The notes below the pieces were generated by a model, which ran no database searches, was not told the DNA's origin, and saw only the letters and a list, made by a program, of their open reading frames with translations. Position numbers and translations under genes: made by a program. From assembly GCA_003550325.1 (NCBI GenBank), contig QKWP01000435.1:106485-170484 (forward strand): a stretch of DNA of 64,000 bases. The letters are read 5' to 3'. The stretch comes from Gigaspora rosea (Eukaryota > Glomeromycota > Glomeromycetes > Diversisporales > Gigasporaceae). Shown here piece by piece: positions 10,908-23,770 of the stretch (its first letter is position 1; each line of letters opens with the position of its first letter).

Positions 10908-12053
10908 ATGCCATGTTATGCAAATACTATCGTTAGGATTAAATATGTTCATACGTATGAGAATAAGAATGATAGAGATTCAATGATTGTATGGGCAATT
11001 GGTGCATATCCAGTAGATCATGAAGATAGTGAAGTTGAAATTGTTTCATTCATTTCTACTAATCCTGCTGAAAGAGATCCTGAAACTGAAGCAGTTTTTA
11101 AAAGAGACGGTTTTTATTCAATTGGTGGAAAAATCATTCCTGCATATTATGGAGATGTTAAGAGACCAAAGGTTATATTTGTTTATTTATTATACATAAT
11201 TGATAATTAATTAATTAATTTATTTATTTAATTTTATTTTTAATAATTAATTAAAAATATACTCATTTTTTGTTTTTATAGATGACGATTTCTGTTTCTA
11301 CTGGAGTAGTAATTTCAAATAGTGCTATTAATGCGAATAAATGTCCTATGAAAGTGTCTTAAGTGGGGATTTCTCAGGAATTACCATGGGTAATAGATAA
11401 TGAGAGTGCTATTTTCGATGTTTCTGTTTGCGATTATGTTGGTAAAGAGATTAAGTTTGTTGTTAAAATCGTATTTCAACATGCAATCTCTCGTTTTGCA
11501 CATCTCAAAAATACGATTTGTCCATACGATTCACTTGTTTTTGTCGTAGGACAATTGGAAGTAATTGTTAATGAGTTCTATATTTATGCAAAAGATATTA
11601 ATTTTGTTAATACACAATTTTTATCGAAAAAAAAGTTCAGCTAATAGTAGTTTAACTCATTTGTCTAAGGCAGCAAGTGTAGTTCATTACAAACTTATTG
11701 CTACTCATCATAATGTTAAAAATTCGAAAGAAGATTCTGATATTAAAGCATCATCATCTAGAAGTTCGAATGATTTCGAAATTGATAATCAACTTAGTTT
11801 GTCACTGGATGATAATTTTTCTAAAAAGCGAGTGAAAATTGAAGATGTTGATAAGCTTAATAATGTTTCTGTTGATAATGAAAAATTCAATTTTAATTTG
11901 GATGAAGGTAATAAGGATGATGATAAGATGGTAAAGAAAGATAAACGGTCAAAGAGTTCGCGTAGTCGTAAGAGTAGAAAAGGTGGTGTAAGTCATTCTT
12001 TGCATAGTTCTTCAAAGGTACACAATATTAATAGGAATATCGAAGAAGAATGA
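10908..12053 (+). pseudogene. OB-fold-like protein gene, two exons, one stop and one frameshift
   Basis: Exon 1 is 10908-11171 (ATG, MPCYANTIVRIKYVHTYENK). A 110-bp GT..AG intron (11172-11281) follows in phase 0, and exon 2 begins at 11282. Exon 1 ends GGKIIPAYYGDVKRPK; exon 2 continues MTISVSTGVVISNSAINANK. A TAA at 11360-11362 interrupts the frame (KVS*VGISQELP), and an eight-A run at about 11627-11634 shifts it by +1. After the shift a hydrophilic, Ser/Lys-rich tail ends in KRSKSSRSRKSRKGG (a likely nuclear signal) and EEE, stop at 12051-12053. The stretch SLVFVVGQLEVI..EFYIYAKDINFV has the strand pattern of a single-stranded-DNA-binding OB fold; this is inference. It lies tail to tail with the Helitron helicase, and RPA-like OB proteins are known Helitron companions in some lineages, so it may be element cargo. 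It could equally be a dispersed host-like family. Confidence 0.6.
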
Positions 12054-12993
12054 ATTTTTTTTCATTTTTATACGATCTTTTTCTATTAGTGATGAATTTG
12101 TTTTATTATTTAAAAAAAAAAATTCTATATTTAGTTTGCTTAGTTTTTTAAATATGTTAATTTGTTTTTCTGTTTATAAAATATATTTTTGATTTTTATT
12201 CGATTATATAAATAAAAATGCTCAATTATTTATGTTTTTATTATTTTGTATTGGGTAATTCGTATAAGTTTAATTATTGGTTAGAGCTTTTTTTTTAATA
12301 TTTATAGTTTGATGTGTTAACTTAAATATATTTTTTTGATAGATTTGTTTATATTTTTGTATAGTATTTATTTATTTTTGTGTATTTTATTGTGTTATTT
12401 GTCGTTATATTTTAAATTAATTGTTTTTTTTATTATTAATTATGTCAATTAATTATCATTCACATAATGTTACATATCAGCGGATTGGCGTAATTGGGTC
12501 TTTTTTTGATAAACTGTTATATAAAAATTTGCTCCTAAGTAACGTTGAAAAACTAACAAATGAAGTACTTGTTACAACTAACAAAAGAGCCTTTTTGACG
12601 TCTAGACAAATTAAAAAACCAATAAAACTTAATAAAAGAGCTATGCTAAGCTATAGAAAGAAGTACTTTTATCGTTTGTTGAAATATTCAGGTGTTTTAG
12701 GATGGGTTGGGCATTGAGAAATGGGTTGGTAACTATCAAGGGTAAATTCGGAAGCTAATTTTCAAAAAAATGGCCTTTTTAATATACTTTTGGCTTATAA
12801 TTAAATACATGAATTTCGTAATATTCTACGTACTTAATTATAAATACAAAGCTGGTTAAAAAGACAGTTTTTGTGAAAATTCGCTTTGTAATAAATTTTC
12901 GCGTAAAATTTTTTTGATAATCCTCGATCATGATTGGTCGAGCTGACATGTTATACTGATCCACCAATATGGTTATCATTATTAGATATTAAT
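12054..12993. other. Spacer between OB-like gene and Helitron; one small open frame
   Basis: An open frame from ATG 12442 to 12717 (91 residues, basic) has no recognised family. The right end of the Helitron (its 3' terminus on the minus strand) should fall here, but no CTRR-plus-hairpin terminus could be fixed by eye. Confidence 0.35.
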
Positions 12994-15900
12994 TTATTCG
13001 ATTAGTTCTGAATATACTATATTTTTTGTATTAAAAGAACCGGGTGGATAGCTTTCTTCAGTAAGTATTTTTATATGATTTCATTCACGAACTCGTGTTA
13101 GTGCTGTATATAGTTGACTGTGACTAAATACAGGTGTACGTAAATCGAGAGCGACTTTGTCTAGTGTTAGTCCTTGAGAAGAATTGAATGTTGAAGAATA
13201 TATTAAACATAAAAGAATTGGCGATGGTTTATTTTGAATAGAAAATAAGAAATGCAGAATTGAAATATAATTCATAGTAAATGTACAATACAATTTGTTG
13301 TAGGATTTTTATGGTAATTAATCTATGACCAATATTTGTAACAATTTCTCTGCTATTTTTACATAGTTTATCATGTAATGAAAGATTTCACATTATTGTT
13401 GCTATGCAGCCATATTTTAGTGTAAGCCAGTGTTTTGGTATACCAGAAGCATTAAATGAATTTATAATTCAGTAGTAACCATATTTCTTTGATATTTTTG
13501 ACTTTCAAGAGTATTGATACTTTCATTATCTGCTAAATTATCTACACTCTATAAGTTAGTTTCATCACCTTCCAGTTGTTGTAAAATAGTATCATTAATA
13601 AAATTTACTTTTACATTTAACGGATATAGAATAGCTCGTTGAAGACATGCAGTAGGATTACTTAGTACATTCATAGGGAAAATAAAGTTAATTATATTAT
13701 CTAAATTATCTGTTGTTTTAATTAAAGTTAAAGTTACATTTTTTCCATTAGTACCGTTGCCAATATCATCTATAAATTGTGAATATATTGAGTTATTTGC
13801 ATCTCGTACTGGTTTTTGAAGTTTATAAATTTTGAATGTGTTCCAAATAGGAGATGATTTGATTGATTCAAGTATTGTGGCTGTACGTCCTGCATACGGA
13901 ACTACAAGTGCAACTTGATGAAAATTACCTACACCAATAAAAACTTTTCTACCAAATGGTAAATTGCAGTTGCAAAGATTATGTAACAGCATGTCTACTG
14001 CTTCTATGTTACCTTTTTGGGCCATCGGTAATTCATCTCATGATATAGCAGTAGATTGTTTGATTAATTCAGCACGTTCACTATTTTGGTTTATTTTACA
14101 TTTACATCTATTTTCATTATATTCTATTGGAATTCGAAATAACTAATGTGCTGTGCAGCCTCCATTATAATTAAGTGCAGCTATTCCAAATGTAGCACAA
14201 GGAAGAATTATCTTTTTTAGGCATCTTATTGCAACACATATAGTTTCTACTAAAAAAGTTTTTCCACGGTCTGCACGTCCATTGATAAAAATTACCAAAG
14301 ATTTATTTTCTTGTACAAGTTGTATAATTTCTTGATAAATTTTTTTTTGTTCAAGATTTAGTTGATGAACCATTTTTTCTTTCTCTATAGTTAATTCATT
14401 ATAATTACTATATTGTTGTTTTATTCGTATTATTTCACTTAGGCAACCATGTGGTTGAGGTAAACCACATAGTGTTATATTGTAACCATGTTCTTCTAAA
14501 AAGTTGCAATCCATACTAATGATTCATTTACTCCTTGTTGCAAATTATTCATTTTATTTATATAATCTTTTGATAATAATTTATGATAATTTTGTCATGT
14601 GGTTTGAGCAGCCATACCTTCTAATATAAGATGACAAAAAAGTAAACGAAGTTGTCCTGGTATACAATTATATGATACAGCTTCAGCAAGACATTGTTCA
14701 TATTCATTCGTATCATCTAATAATCCTAGAGCACATGCTGCATCTTGAAAAGTTGGATATAATATTCTATTTACTTTTCGTAAATCTTCAAAAGATTGGG
14801 CTGCACGATAATTTAATAGCATTCGAAGGTAATATTTTTTACCTACACATGGACGTACTATATTCATTTGTGTTATGTGAATGTGATTTTGATGGTAGGG
14901 TTTAACGATACGTCGATGACATCCTATACATTCTTCTTCTAAATAAGTATTTGAGAGAAGAGTATACTGATTAGTTCTATTTTCTGTATAACTAAACGAA
15001 TATAATTCGTTGTATTTACAGTATGTAAGATTATCAAATCTAGAGTTTAATAGACGAAGAAAATATCATTGTAATGTAGAAAGATTGTTGGTGTAATTTC
15101 TTCTTAAAATTATTTGCTCATTAGGCAAGTAAACCAGTAAGCAAGTTACAGATGGTGACTGTGAAGTTATTTTATATTTAAAGATATGCCAAACTGCTTC
15201 CATAGCAGAAAGATATCATGCATTAAGGTAATCATTTATTTCATCAACTATTTTATTTTCAGTTTCATTATTTTTTTCTTGTTGAATTGTAATTTCTGCT
15301 CGATCTGGTCCTTTATATATGTACTTATAAAGGTAGGAAATTACATGTGGTGTAGATACTACTTCGACATTTATATGAGAATTCAATTTAGTAAAAGGTA
15401 TGCATTATATGGTACAATTTTAATATCATTTTTAGTATGATGTCGATAATTAACATAACCTTGAGCATCAATTGTGGTGTGTTCTTGTATTAGCTTTGAA
15501 TAATTCCAATGACACTTATTATTTTTTTGTATATATCTTCGACTACATTTATGCATCATAAATTGTTCTACTAATTTTAAGTTTTATTTGTTTAGAGTTG
15601 TTGCCAGTAGGTAGCTCTGCACTAATAACTTTATCAATATTTTCAGGTCGAAGTAGATTTGGAGTTGATTTAATTATTATGTGCGCATGCTATAAGCCAC
15701 GTTTTTGGAATTCGATTGCATGTATATAATATACAATTTTACCAAAATGTTTTTTTATTAATTTGTGTAATTGAGATAAACATTGCTTAAATGCATGTAC
15801 AACGATATCAGGTCGATCAGCATAATTTTGACCAGATTGTAATTGATCCTGAATTTCTTGCCAATTCGGATTAGTGGCAAAAGTAATAAAGAATGTTGGT

Positions 15901-17060
15901 CGACCTAGTCTGCTTACAATTGCAAGAGCATCTATCATTTTTTTATAAGACCATCTATATGAATATGTATGTGATGCTGGCAAATAAATATTTTTCGGAT
16001 GTATCTCTGCTTCATCACCAAGTGATTCATCTTCTTCTTGACCTCCTTTTTGAAATCTATACTGTTTTTTACATATAAATTGCAAACGTTCATCATCTGC
16101 TCGGCTAAACATATCTACTAAGTACTCATTAATGAGTTGTCCAAGTAAATAGAACCTAGGTTCATTCATAATAAGGTAACGATAATAATCAATCTGTGAA
16201 ATTTTTCGTGTGCTAGAATTTTCAATGTCTATTCAATATATTTGCCAATCTATTTCGCCATAAGGAAAAAAAAGTGGATATTGCAATGCTTCGTAATTTT
16301 TATTAAGAATATTGATATACTCAGGTTTGCTTTCATTAATGTGCCAAATTTGTACACATTGTTCTTGCATTATAGCTGTGGAATGTACAATTGTGCATGC
16401 AGCAATTTCAGCATTAGCTGTTGGCTGTTGAATTATTAGTCGAGCTTGCAGATAATTTACATCATGCAGTTGATATAAACCTTGAATAAATAGATTGATT
16501 GCTTCTAGTTTTTGTTCAATTCGATTGACTATATTTTGATTTAGACCACGTTGACTTATTATATTATTTCGTGCATCGCATCATATACAAACCAATTAAT
16601 TGAATAACCTTCTGTGTTCGCAGAATGAATTTGGTGATATGCATGACCATTAACTGTAAATGCATAAGGATGTTGTAAATTAACTATACCACCTGTATAG
16701 CCAATTGTTGTAAATGAAAAAAGTAAATTGTATTGGCGACTAAAATGTCCAAAATTTGCAGTATCATTAGATATGTAGATATTTTGTAATACAGGTGGTA
16801 AAGGTCATAGTGGCAAAATATAACATCCTAATATTGCATTACAACAAAAGTTTTTCAGTTCTGATGGAAGAAGTAATGTTCCACATTCTGTACATGACCG
16901 ACTCCATTTTGGAGAATATGCTTCTATTTGGTTGTTGTTACTTAAGTTTTCTAATTTATCCCACCATAATTCACAATTATTATTATCATTATTATTCTGG
17001 ACATTAGCTGATGTTGATGATTCAAGATTTTCTGGTAATGATGATATGTTATGCATTCTT
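12994..17060 (-). pseudogene. Helitron Rep-helicase, decayed
   Basis: The rolling-circle transposase of a Helitron, read from about 17,060 down to the stop at 12,994-12,996. In order: a Cys-rich N-terminal segment (C..CG...LPSELKNFCCN, 16,805-16,900); the Helitron-like N domain (GRPTFFITFATNPNWQEI, about 15,850); the HUH motif in EFQKRGL*HAHI, with HAH at 15,681-15,689; the tyrosine motif YLYKYIYKGPDRA near 15,300-15,340; then a PIF1-type helicase. The helicase has a degenerate Walker A (GRADRGKT, 14,257-14,280), a Walker B-like DELPMAQKG (14,020-14,040), GRTATILESIKSSPIWNTF, and the C-terminal S-QGLTLDKVALDLR....FSHSQLYTALTRV (about 13,085-13,190). Breaks include TGA at 16,805, TAG at 15,690 inside the HUH motif, TGA near 15,225, TGA at 14,038 (the usual Trp before DE) and several frameshifts. 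The catalytic residues are visible, but no long open frame remains. Confidence 0.9.
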
Positions 17061-18330
17061 CGGTTATAGAAGGCAAAATTTGTATATTCAGATTTTTGGC
17101 TTCAAGAATATCTGCTCATGATTATTTGCTGTTACTATTTTTTGTTTGTTATTTTTTATCATTATATTATTACATAAAAAAAAGAAATTATCATTATTTT
17201 TTTATTTATTTAAAGAACAAAGTCAGTTTAAAAGAACTTATGACTACTACCATACCATTAGAAAAAATTTCTGTCGCAAAGAAAAATATCATAAAATCGT
17301 TATTATTATTATTATTATTTATCATTATTATTTTAGATTGTTTTTATTTTTAATTAAATAATTATTTTTTTCATCACCATAAGAAAAGAAATTGTTTCTA
17401 AACAAACTGCATCGAATAATAAGGAGAATATTTAATATTCTCATGAGGTAAGAAAATGTATTATGTAATTATGATAACAAATGTTATAATAATTATTATA
17501 ATTATACTGAATTAAATGAAATTATATTACGAAGAATAGTTTTATAGTAATGAGAAAATCATCGTTATAATTTTATCATAATTACGTGATTAAAAAAGCA
17601 TTCGTATTATAGCTGTAGTTTATATTTTATAAATAATATCATCATAGTTCATTTTTATACTAAAAAAAAACAAAAAGAAAAATTTACATTTACTATTTTA
17701 AGTTTAGAAAAATAATTTGCTCATTATTAATTATAATAGCAGAATAAAACGTAATTTTTACAAACATAGCATGATAGTCAAATTACAAATCTAATATTTT
17801 TAAAGCAGTCTATTCGTCATTTCACATAGTTAAATATGAATTCAATTATTATTATTATCAGCGATATAATTATATGCTAGTATCATCGATCATAATTACA
17901 TTTTAATCGTATAAAATTAATACATAATTTATATTTATGTACGATTTATTATTTTAGATTGCTTTTAATAAAACTAACAAAATAAAAACAATAATAAAGT
18001 TAATTTACTATATAAGTAGTTTAATTACATAAATAAGTATATAGTAATAAGATAGATGTAATGGATGAGGCGAACGCTAAAGTATTTCGCAATCAGCCTT
18101 ATTATGAAAGTATGAATTATTTAAATAATTGGTTTGTTGCAATGTACTATAATTTTACAATCCACTACATAAATCAAATAACTATCAAATTTGTTTTACT
18201 AACCAAATTAAAACGTAAAAAAATTAACGAATCGATTTGAAAACAGTTTTTTTTTGTCCACGAAATTAAATTTTGATACAAACATAATACACGCATGCAC
18301 ACATATAAATAATTCAAGCATGTTAGTTCT
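17061..18330. other. AT-rich spacer, no gene seen
   Basis: Contains ATT/TTA microsatellite patches (17,290-17,330). The Helitron's other terminus may lie here but was not identified. Confidence 0.45.
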
Positions 18331-19165
18331 GTCCAATTAAATTACGAATAAAATATCAATCAACATGCAGTTTTCTGTGGATCAAGGTGCAAATTATTTT
18401 GGATTGTTTTTGATTTTTGATCACAACAAAGATGCAAAGTGTGTGTAATGATCAAAAATTGATTTTTAAAATATAAAACTGATAATAATTGATTATTAAT
18501 TCACAATTACAAATTATGACAATTTTATCATGAAAATGATCATATGTCATCAATTTTCTCATAGCATGATTACGGTTTTTGGATACAGTAAACCAAAAAT
18601 GACAAAGTGCAGTATTGTATGATTATAAAAAATTTCCCGCATACTGGTAACACATTATTTCTGTTCAATTAAATTAAGAATAAAAGATCAATCAACGTGC
18701 AGTTTTCCGTGGATCAAGGTGCAAATTATTTTGGATTGTTTTTGATTTTTGATCACAATGAAGATGCAAAGTGTGTGTAATGATCGAAAATCGATTTTTA
18801 TAATATAAAAATTGATGATAATCGATTAATTCACATTGATGGATCAATTACAAATTATGACAATATTATCGTGTAATTGACCATATGTTCTCACGGCATG
18901 ATTATGGTTTTTGGATACAGTAAAAAATTATTTTAGTATGTTTTTAACCAAAATGGCAAAGTGCAGTATTGTATGATCATAAAAATTTCCTGCATTCTGG
19001 TTATGTTTCTGAAAGATGACCAATCGAAAACGTTCAAACAGTCGAACTCTACATCAATGACATAATGTGCACATGCACAAGTTACCAATCAAATCAAGAA
19101 TAAAAGACCAATCAGCATGCAGATTTATGTCGATCAGAGTGCAAATTATTTTAGTATGTTTTTAA
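18331..19165 (+). repeat. Tandem repeat, ~335-420 bp unit, 2 full and 1 partial copy
   Basis: The segment CAATTAAATTA.GAATAAAA followed by ATCAATCA.CATGCAG restarts at 18,333, 18,665 and (diverged) 19,085. Copies 1 and 2 share long stretches such as GATCAAGGTGCAAATTATTT and TGCAAAGTGTGTGTAATGAT. A diverged inverted copy lies at 50,149-50,330, so this is a dispersed family. Confidence 0.85.
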
Positions 19166-20900
19166 ATATATTTTTGTAGTATATAGCAAATTATGCATCA
19201 AACAGGCTTAATAATTTTTTAATTTTTATTCTTTTTTAATTTATTTTTTTTATTAATAACTCTTTATATACTGAATTTCTATTAGAGTTCAGTTTAGAAA
19301 AAGAAATTATATTCTGAACCTTTTTTATACTGAACAAAATCTTTTGGAGCAACCTGTTCAGATAAGAGTAAGGTGACTATACTTTGATATAAATACTGTA
19401 TGTTTTAAAAAATAAGCTACCTTTTTTTGGCCAAAAGTTATATAAAAAATGTGAAAGTAGCTTATTTTCAGATTGTTAAATTTTTAAATTTTGAAACTTT
19501 TACTAATAAAAGTTGTTCAAATGCTACCAAATTTTTTATTTATATTTTGATGTCCTAAGCAACTTTAATTAATAATGCTTTTGAGGTTTACTTAGTAAAA
19601 TTTAGACTTTTATAAGTTATATAGCAACTGCTAACAATTTCTTTAAAAATTTTTTAAAAAAAAATAAGGGGATAGCTTTTTTTAGAGGTAGCATATTTTT
19701 GAAAACATACAGTAAATTTGTGTATAAAGAGCCAGATGCTTTATTTAAGGAATTTCATGTTGATAAAGTTATAAAATTAATATTAGATAATTTGGCAAAA
19801 AAAAAGCAGTGCATCTCAAATATGTCAATATTAAACCAATATCAATTGTTACATGTTTGCAACAATATTACTACATAAAAATTAGTACTACTACCAAATC
19901 TTAGAGAAATTGTAAATTGGTGCTAGATTCTAACTTTACTGAAACTATAAAAAATTAAAAATATTATGATTATATATCTATTATGTTTTTATTATATTTT
20001 AAAAAACATAATAATTACTAGTTATAAGTTAATAATAATAATATAAATAATATATATTAAAACTGTTTTAGCAATATTAATAAAAACATTTTTAAAACAT
20101 TATTAAACTAAATAAATTTCATATTTATAGTATAATATGAATATTTATATTATATAAATATATTATATTATAATATATTTTATAATATTAAATATAATAT
20201 AAATAAAACAAATCAATAATATAATGATTTAGACAAATGTGTTTACCCCAAAATCTTGCAAAAAAGATTTTTTGTTAAAATACGAAGGATGGTTTCATAA
20301 GCAAAATTACGAGATATAAGCATTTTTTAAAAATAATTTTGGTTTAAAAAATATTTTTAAAAAACTTATTTTAATATATTTTTAAAATATAATAATAATG
20401 TTTTTATAATATTTTTAATAATATTAAAATAATATTTTAAAATATTTTTAAACAATTTATTTTAACCTATTTTTAAAATATAATAATAATGTTTTTATAA
20501 TAATTTTATAATATTTTTGAAACAGATTTAAATTTTTATTTTATTTTTAAAATTTTTATTATATTATTAATATATTATAAAAACATTATTAAAATATTTT
20601 TTTATATAAAATCATATTTATTATATTTTCAAAATATTATTATTTTATTATAAAAACATATATACTTTTTTTTAAGTTTCAGTAAAGAATAAGCAAAATA
20701 TTTTATCTAAAAAATTTCAAATATGCATTAGATATCTATCCAAGTCTAAAAAAATATACAAAATATATTTTTGCAAAAGAACATTTCTTAATGCCTATTA
20801 GACTCATTGGTTAGACAATATATAACCATTTTTATTTGCAAAAGAATTTATTTTTGCTTATAAAATCAATAATCACCAAGATAATTTGAACAGAAGATAC
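19166..20900. other. Very AT-rich spacer
   Basis: 20,000-20,660 is almost pure A/T with overlapping palindromes (ATATTATA, TTAAAATAT). No gene is supported. Confidence 0.5.
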
Positions 20901-20909
20901 AATTATTAA

Positions 20910-21410
20910 ACTATTTTGCAAATTTTGCAAGATCTAAAAGAGATTTACAAGCTTTACCCAAATTAAAATAAATAATTCTACTTTTAGAAACAATAATCTG
21001 AACTCTTCTATGTTGCATTATTCTAAAAGAGTTTATTATTCATATAAAAATTCTAAGATGGAACTATCAATACATTAGGGTTGAGGTTCAAGCTTTATTT
21101 GAAAAATATTTGAACATTTAAAATATATATTCAAAACATCTTTTTTAAAGAATTTGGCAATTGTATATTAGATATGGAATCAAATACTTTCTACAAAATC
21201 AAAAAGAGATTTACAAGTTTTATTTAAATTAATATTAAGCTATAGAATCCTTGAAAATTAACACTTTATCTACCAAAGATAAACAACTATAGAAAGAATT
21301 TATCCAAATGGCTTTACTTAGATAATACTATAACTTACATTGTAGCATTGCACACTTCAATTTATCAAATTTTATCCAACTTGCAATATATTTCTATAAT
21401 ATAGATATAG
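20910..21410 (+). repeat. Dispersed repeat, copy A, left of the nested element
   Basis: The landmarks AGAGATTTACAAG....AAGCTATAGAAT and TACATTGTAGCATTGCACAC are repeated at 29,915-30,110, on the other side of the nested element. A partial extra copy starts near 20,930. The two copies flank the 8-kb insertion and give an approximate empty site. Confidence 0.75.
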
Positions 21411-22315
21411 GAAAATTATTCATGGCGACCCATCGCCATAGTGACCCTATATGATTAGCCAATCATTTTTAAGATCAGCGATCATATATAAATAGTGATT
21501 ATCCTTTTGATAATCATTGGTTTGTTTTTTTTTTGCGCTTGTTTTTGTTTTCTTTTGTGCTTGTTTTTTTTTGATTTAAATAACTTTTTTTCTTCTTTTA
21601 AATGGAGTTTTGTCATTGGAGCTGTCATTGGAGCCTTTATTAAAGTCTTGAATTTGTCATTGTATCGTTGTTGGAGCTGTCGTTGGAGCCATCGTTGAGG
21701 ATTAGAGGTCACAAAGTTGAGCAGTTCGTTCGAGTAGCTTGGTAGGCCATTTTTATTTTTACTTAACCTTTCGTATTTTGGTCTTTGGGGGTTTTTTTTA
21801 AGTTCGCTAATGTCAGTTTTCTTTGGTATGTGCTTTTGTCATTGCCCTTCGGTACTTTCTGTAAGTTCGTAGTTCTTCTGGCAAATATTTGTCATTCTTC
21901 TATGGACTCTTTTGGTAGGTTCGTTGTGTTTTTTCATCGTTTTTTAGCGGGTTCCTTTGCAAGTTCGTCATTTTTTCAGTAGTTTCTTCCAAAGTTTTTT
22001 GTGGTATCTCTAGTACATCAAAATCGACCAAAGATTCATTTGGAGATTATGTTATAAGCAAAACTTCCGTCTTGTTGCAGTTATGAAGGTTAAAATACTG
22101 ATGATGTTCTTGGTGGTTTGGTTGGAATAAGAAGCAATGATAGCTTTATTTTTTTATTGAAAAATAGTAATTCATGTATTTGGGTAGAGGATTGTGAAAT
22201 AATATGTTCTTTTTTTTTTATCTACTATAAAATTAATATACTTAAGTTCACGTCTAAAGACAAACAAAGTTAATTGTTTGGTTTATATAATATGGAATCA
22301 GAGAATTTTGTTTTT

Positions 22316-22389
22316 TTTTGGATCTATCTGGGGGATGTCTTAAGCGGAACAAATTCTTATAATATATATTTTATTTTTAACTTTAGAGT
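22316..22389 (+). repeat. Repeat copy split from its partner by the LTR element
   Basis: GTCTTAAGCGGAACAAATTC here is repeated at 28,950-28,970 (GTCTTAAGCGAAACAAATTC), and TTTTAGGTAGTTGTAT occurs at 28,871 and 29,041. The LTR retrotransposon landed inside the first copy of a local tandem duplication. Confidence 0.7.
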
Positions 22390-22394
22390 TAGGG

Positions 22395-22735
22395 TGTAAC
22401 AGCCAAGCCTCCAATTTGCAAGCCTGTGATGCGAGCCTGTGACTCAGACCTGTGACACAAACCTGTGATCCAGACCTGGGAAGTCGACCCTGACCAAATT
22501 AGATAATAATAAGCGAACAGTAGTTGATTCACATAACATATATAGTTATCAAATGAAATATGCATAAAGCATATTGGCATAGAATTAAATAAATAGAATT
22601 AAGTAATCATAACAGTAGTAATTCATAATATATAAAAAGAACAATACAACCTTTTGTACAAACTAGTCTGTTCAACTTATATTAATAAAGTCTTCTTGCT
22701 TTTCAAAACTGTCGTTTTCCCATGTGTCTGTTACA
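22395..22735 (+). repeat. 5' LTR
   Basis: 341 bp, TGTAACAGCC...GTCTGTTACA. It holds TATAAAA (22,631), a predicted transcript start about 33 bp downstream at TAGTCTGTTCAA (22,664-22,675) and AATAAAG just after it. By eye it differs from the 3' LTR at about 39 of 341 positions, mostly transitions. Confidence 0.95.
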
Positions 22736-22737
22736 GT

Positions 22738-22749
22738 TTGAACAGACTA
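22738..22749 (+). promoter_or_regulatory. Primer binding site, self-priming type
   Basis: TTGAACAGACTA starts 3 nt after the 5' LTR. It is the exact reverse complement of TAGTCTGTTCAA at 22,664-22,675 in the LTR, just where transcription should start given the TATA box. This is the arrangement of Tf1/sushi-type elements, which prime reverse transcription with the 5' end of their own RNA instead of a tRNA. Confidence 0.75.
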
Positions 22750-22899
22750 ACTCCTAGTTCCTCACGTTTTTTTACATCTGTTCTCAGTTTCCCTTTATAA
22801 AAAAAAAATATATATATATAGTAATAACAAAAAAAAATACAAAAATAGTAATAACATGATAACCAACATAACTATTAGTAACACTATTCAAATTTTGTA

Positions 22900-23770
22900 A
22901 TGGAAGACCAACCTGACCTCAACGCTATAGCAGCAGCATTAAATCAAATCTAGTTGGATTATCAGGCACTCCACCAGGAAAACGTGGTGCTCAGGAATGC
23001 ACTTAACCAATTGCAGGTTCATGAAGAGGTTAGAGTCCAATATAGGGAACCCAAAGTAAGCTTCCCGGAGAAATTCGATGGCACTAGGAATAAATTTAGA
23101 GGATTTCTAAATCAGGTTTGTCTTGTTATACAAATGCAACCAAATTGCTATTCTGATGACCAGACGCAAATAGGACTTCTTGAAAGTTTGTTGGCAGGAT
23201 TTGCCTTGGCATGGTTCTTCTCTCTACTCAAACAACAATCAGATCTATTAAGGGATTTTGATGCGTTAGGTAAAGAATTTGAGAAAACTTTTGGTAATGC
23301 AAATAAGGCCTGAACAGCCGCTAATAAGATACATAAGTTGGTCCAAGGATCTAAAGCAGCCTCAAGCTACACATCAGAATTTCGACAAATTGCTGGTGAT
23401 TTGGATTTGGTGAGGCAGCTTTAATTGATCAGTTTAGGAATGGATTCGAATTGATGTAAAAGACTTACTCTTTACTGTTGAGGATCCTACCTCGTTGAAT
23501 GATGCAATTACAAAAGCGGTCCGGTGTATAACTGGTTATTTGAACGAAGAAAAGAATGACAACGTGGCTTAAATTCAGAGCAGTACCAAATACTAGTACC
23601 CAGCGGTTCAACAGTTTCTACCACAAAACCTATGCAAATAGATACCATTAGGCTTAAATCGTTATCAGATGATGAAAAAAGACGATGCTAGGCCAATAAT
23701 TTATGCATCTACTGTGGTGAACCGAACCATATAATTAGGAATTGCCCCAAGAAGAATAGAACATCATCCT
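22900..23770 (+). pseudogene. gag (capsid and nucleocapsid) of the chromovirus
   Basis: Starts at ATG 22,900 (MEDQPDLNAIAAALNQ) with a stop after 17 codons. The capsid-like stretch (KVSFPEKFDGTRNKFRGFLNQ, 23,056-23,110) is typical of gypsy gag. A zinc knuckle C-x2-C-x4-H-x4-C (CIYCGEPNHIIRNC) lies at 23,704-23,745. Further stops occur at 23,311 and after the knuckle, so it is not translatable as one protein. Confidence 0.85.

Noticed and set aside
17051..17361. Plus-strand open frames rich in Phe, Tyr, Leu, Ile and Lys
   Set aside because: Antisense of the Helitron N-terminus running into ATT microsatellite; composition only.
20000..20660. Mitochondrial insert or origin suspected from near-pure A/T sequence
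   Set aside because: No mitochondrial gene or G+C cluster is present; overlapping AT palindromes are expected by chance at this composition.
21482..21982. Short open frames on both strands after 21.48 kb
   Set aside because: Low-complexity T/G-rich DNA inside the inverted-repeat element; no protein family likeness.
22736..22760. tRNA-type primer binding site after the 5' LTR
   Set aside because: It lacks the usual TGG start; the complement to the LTR itself explains the site better.
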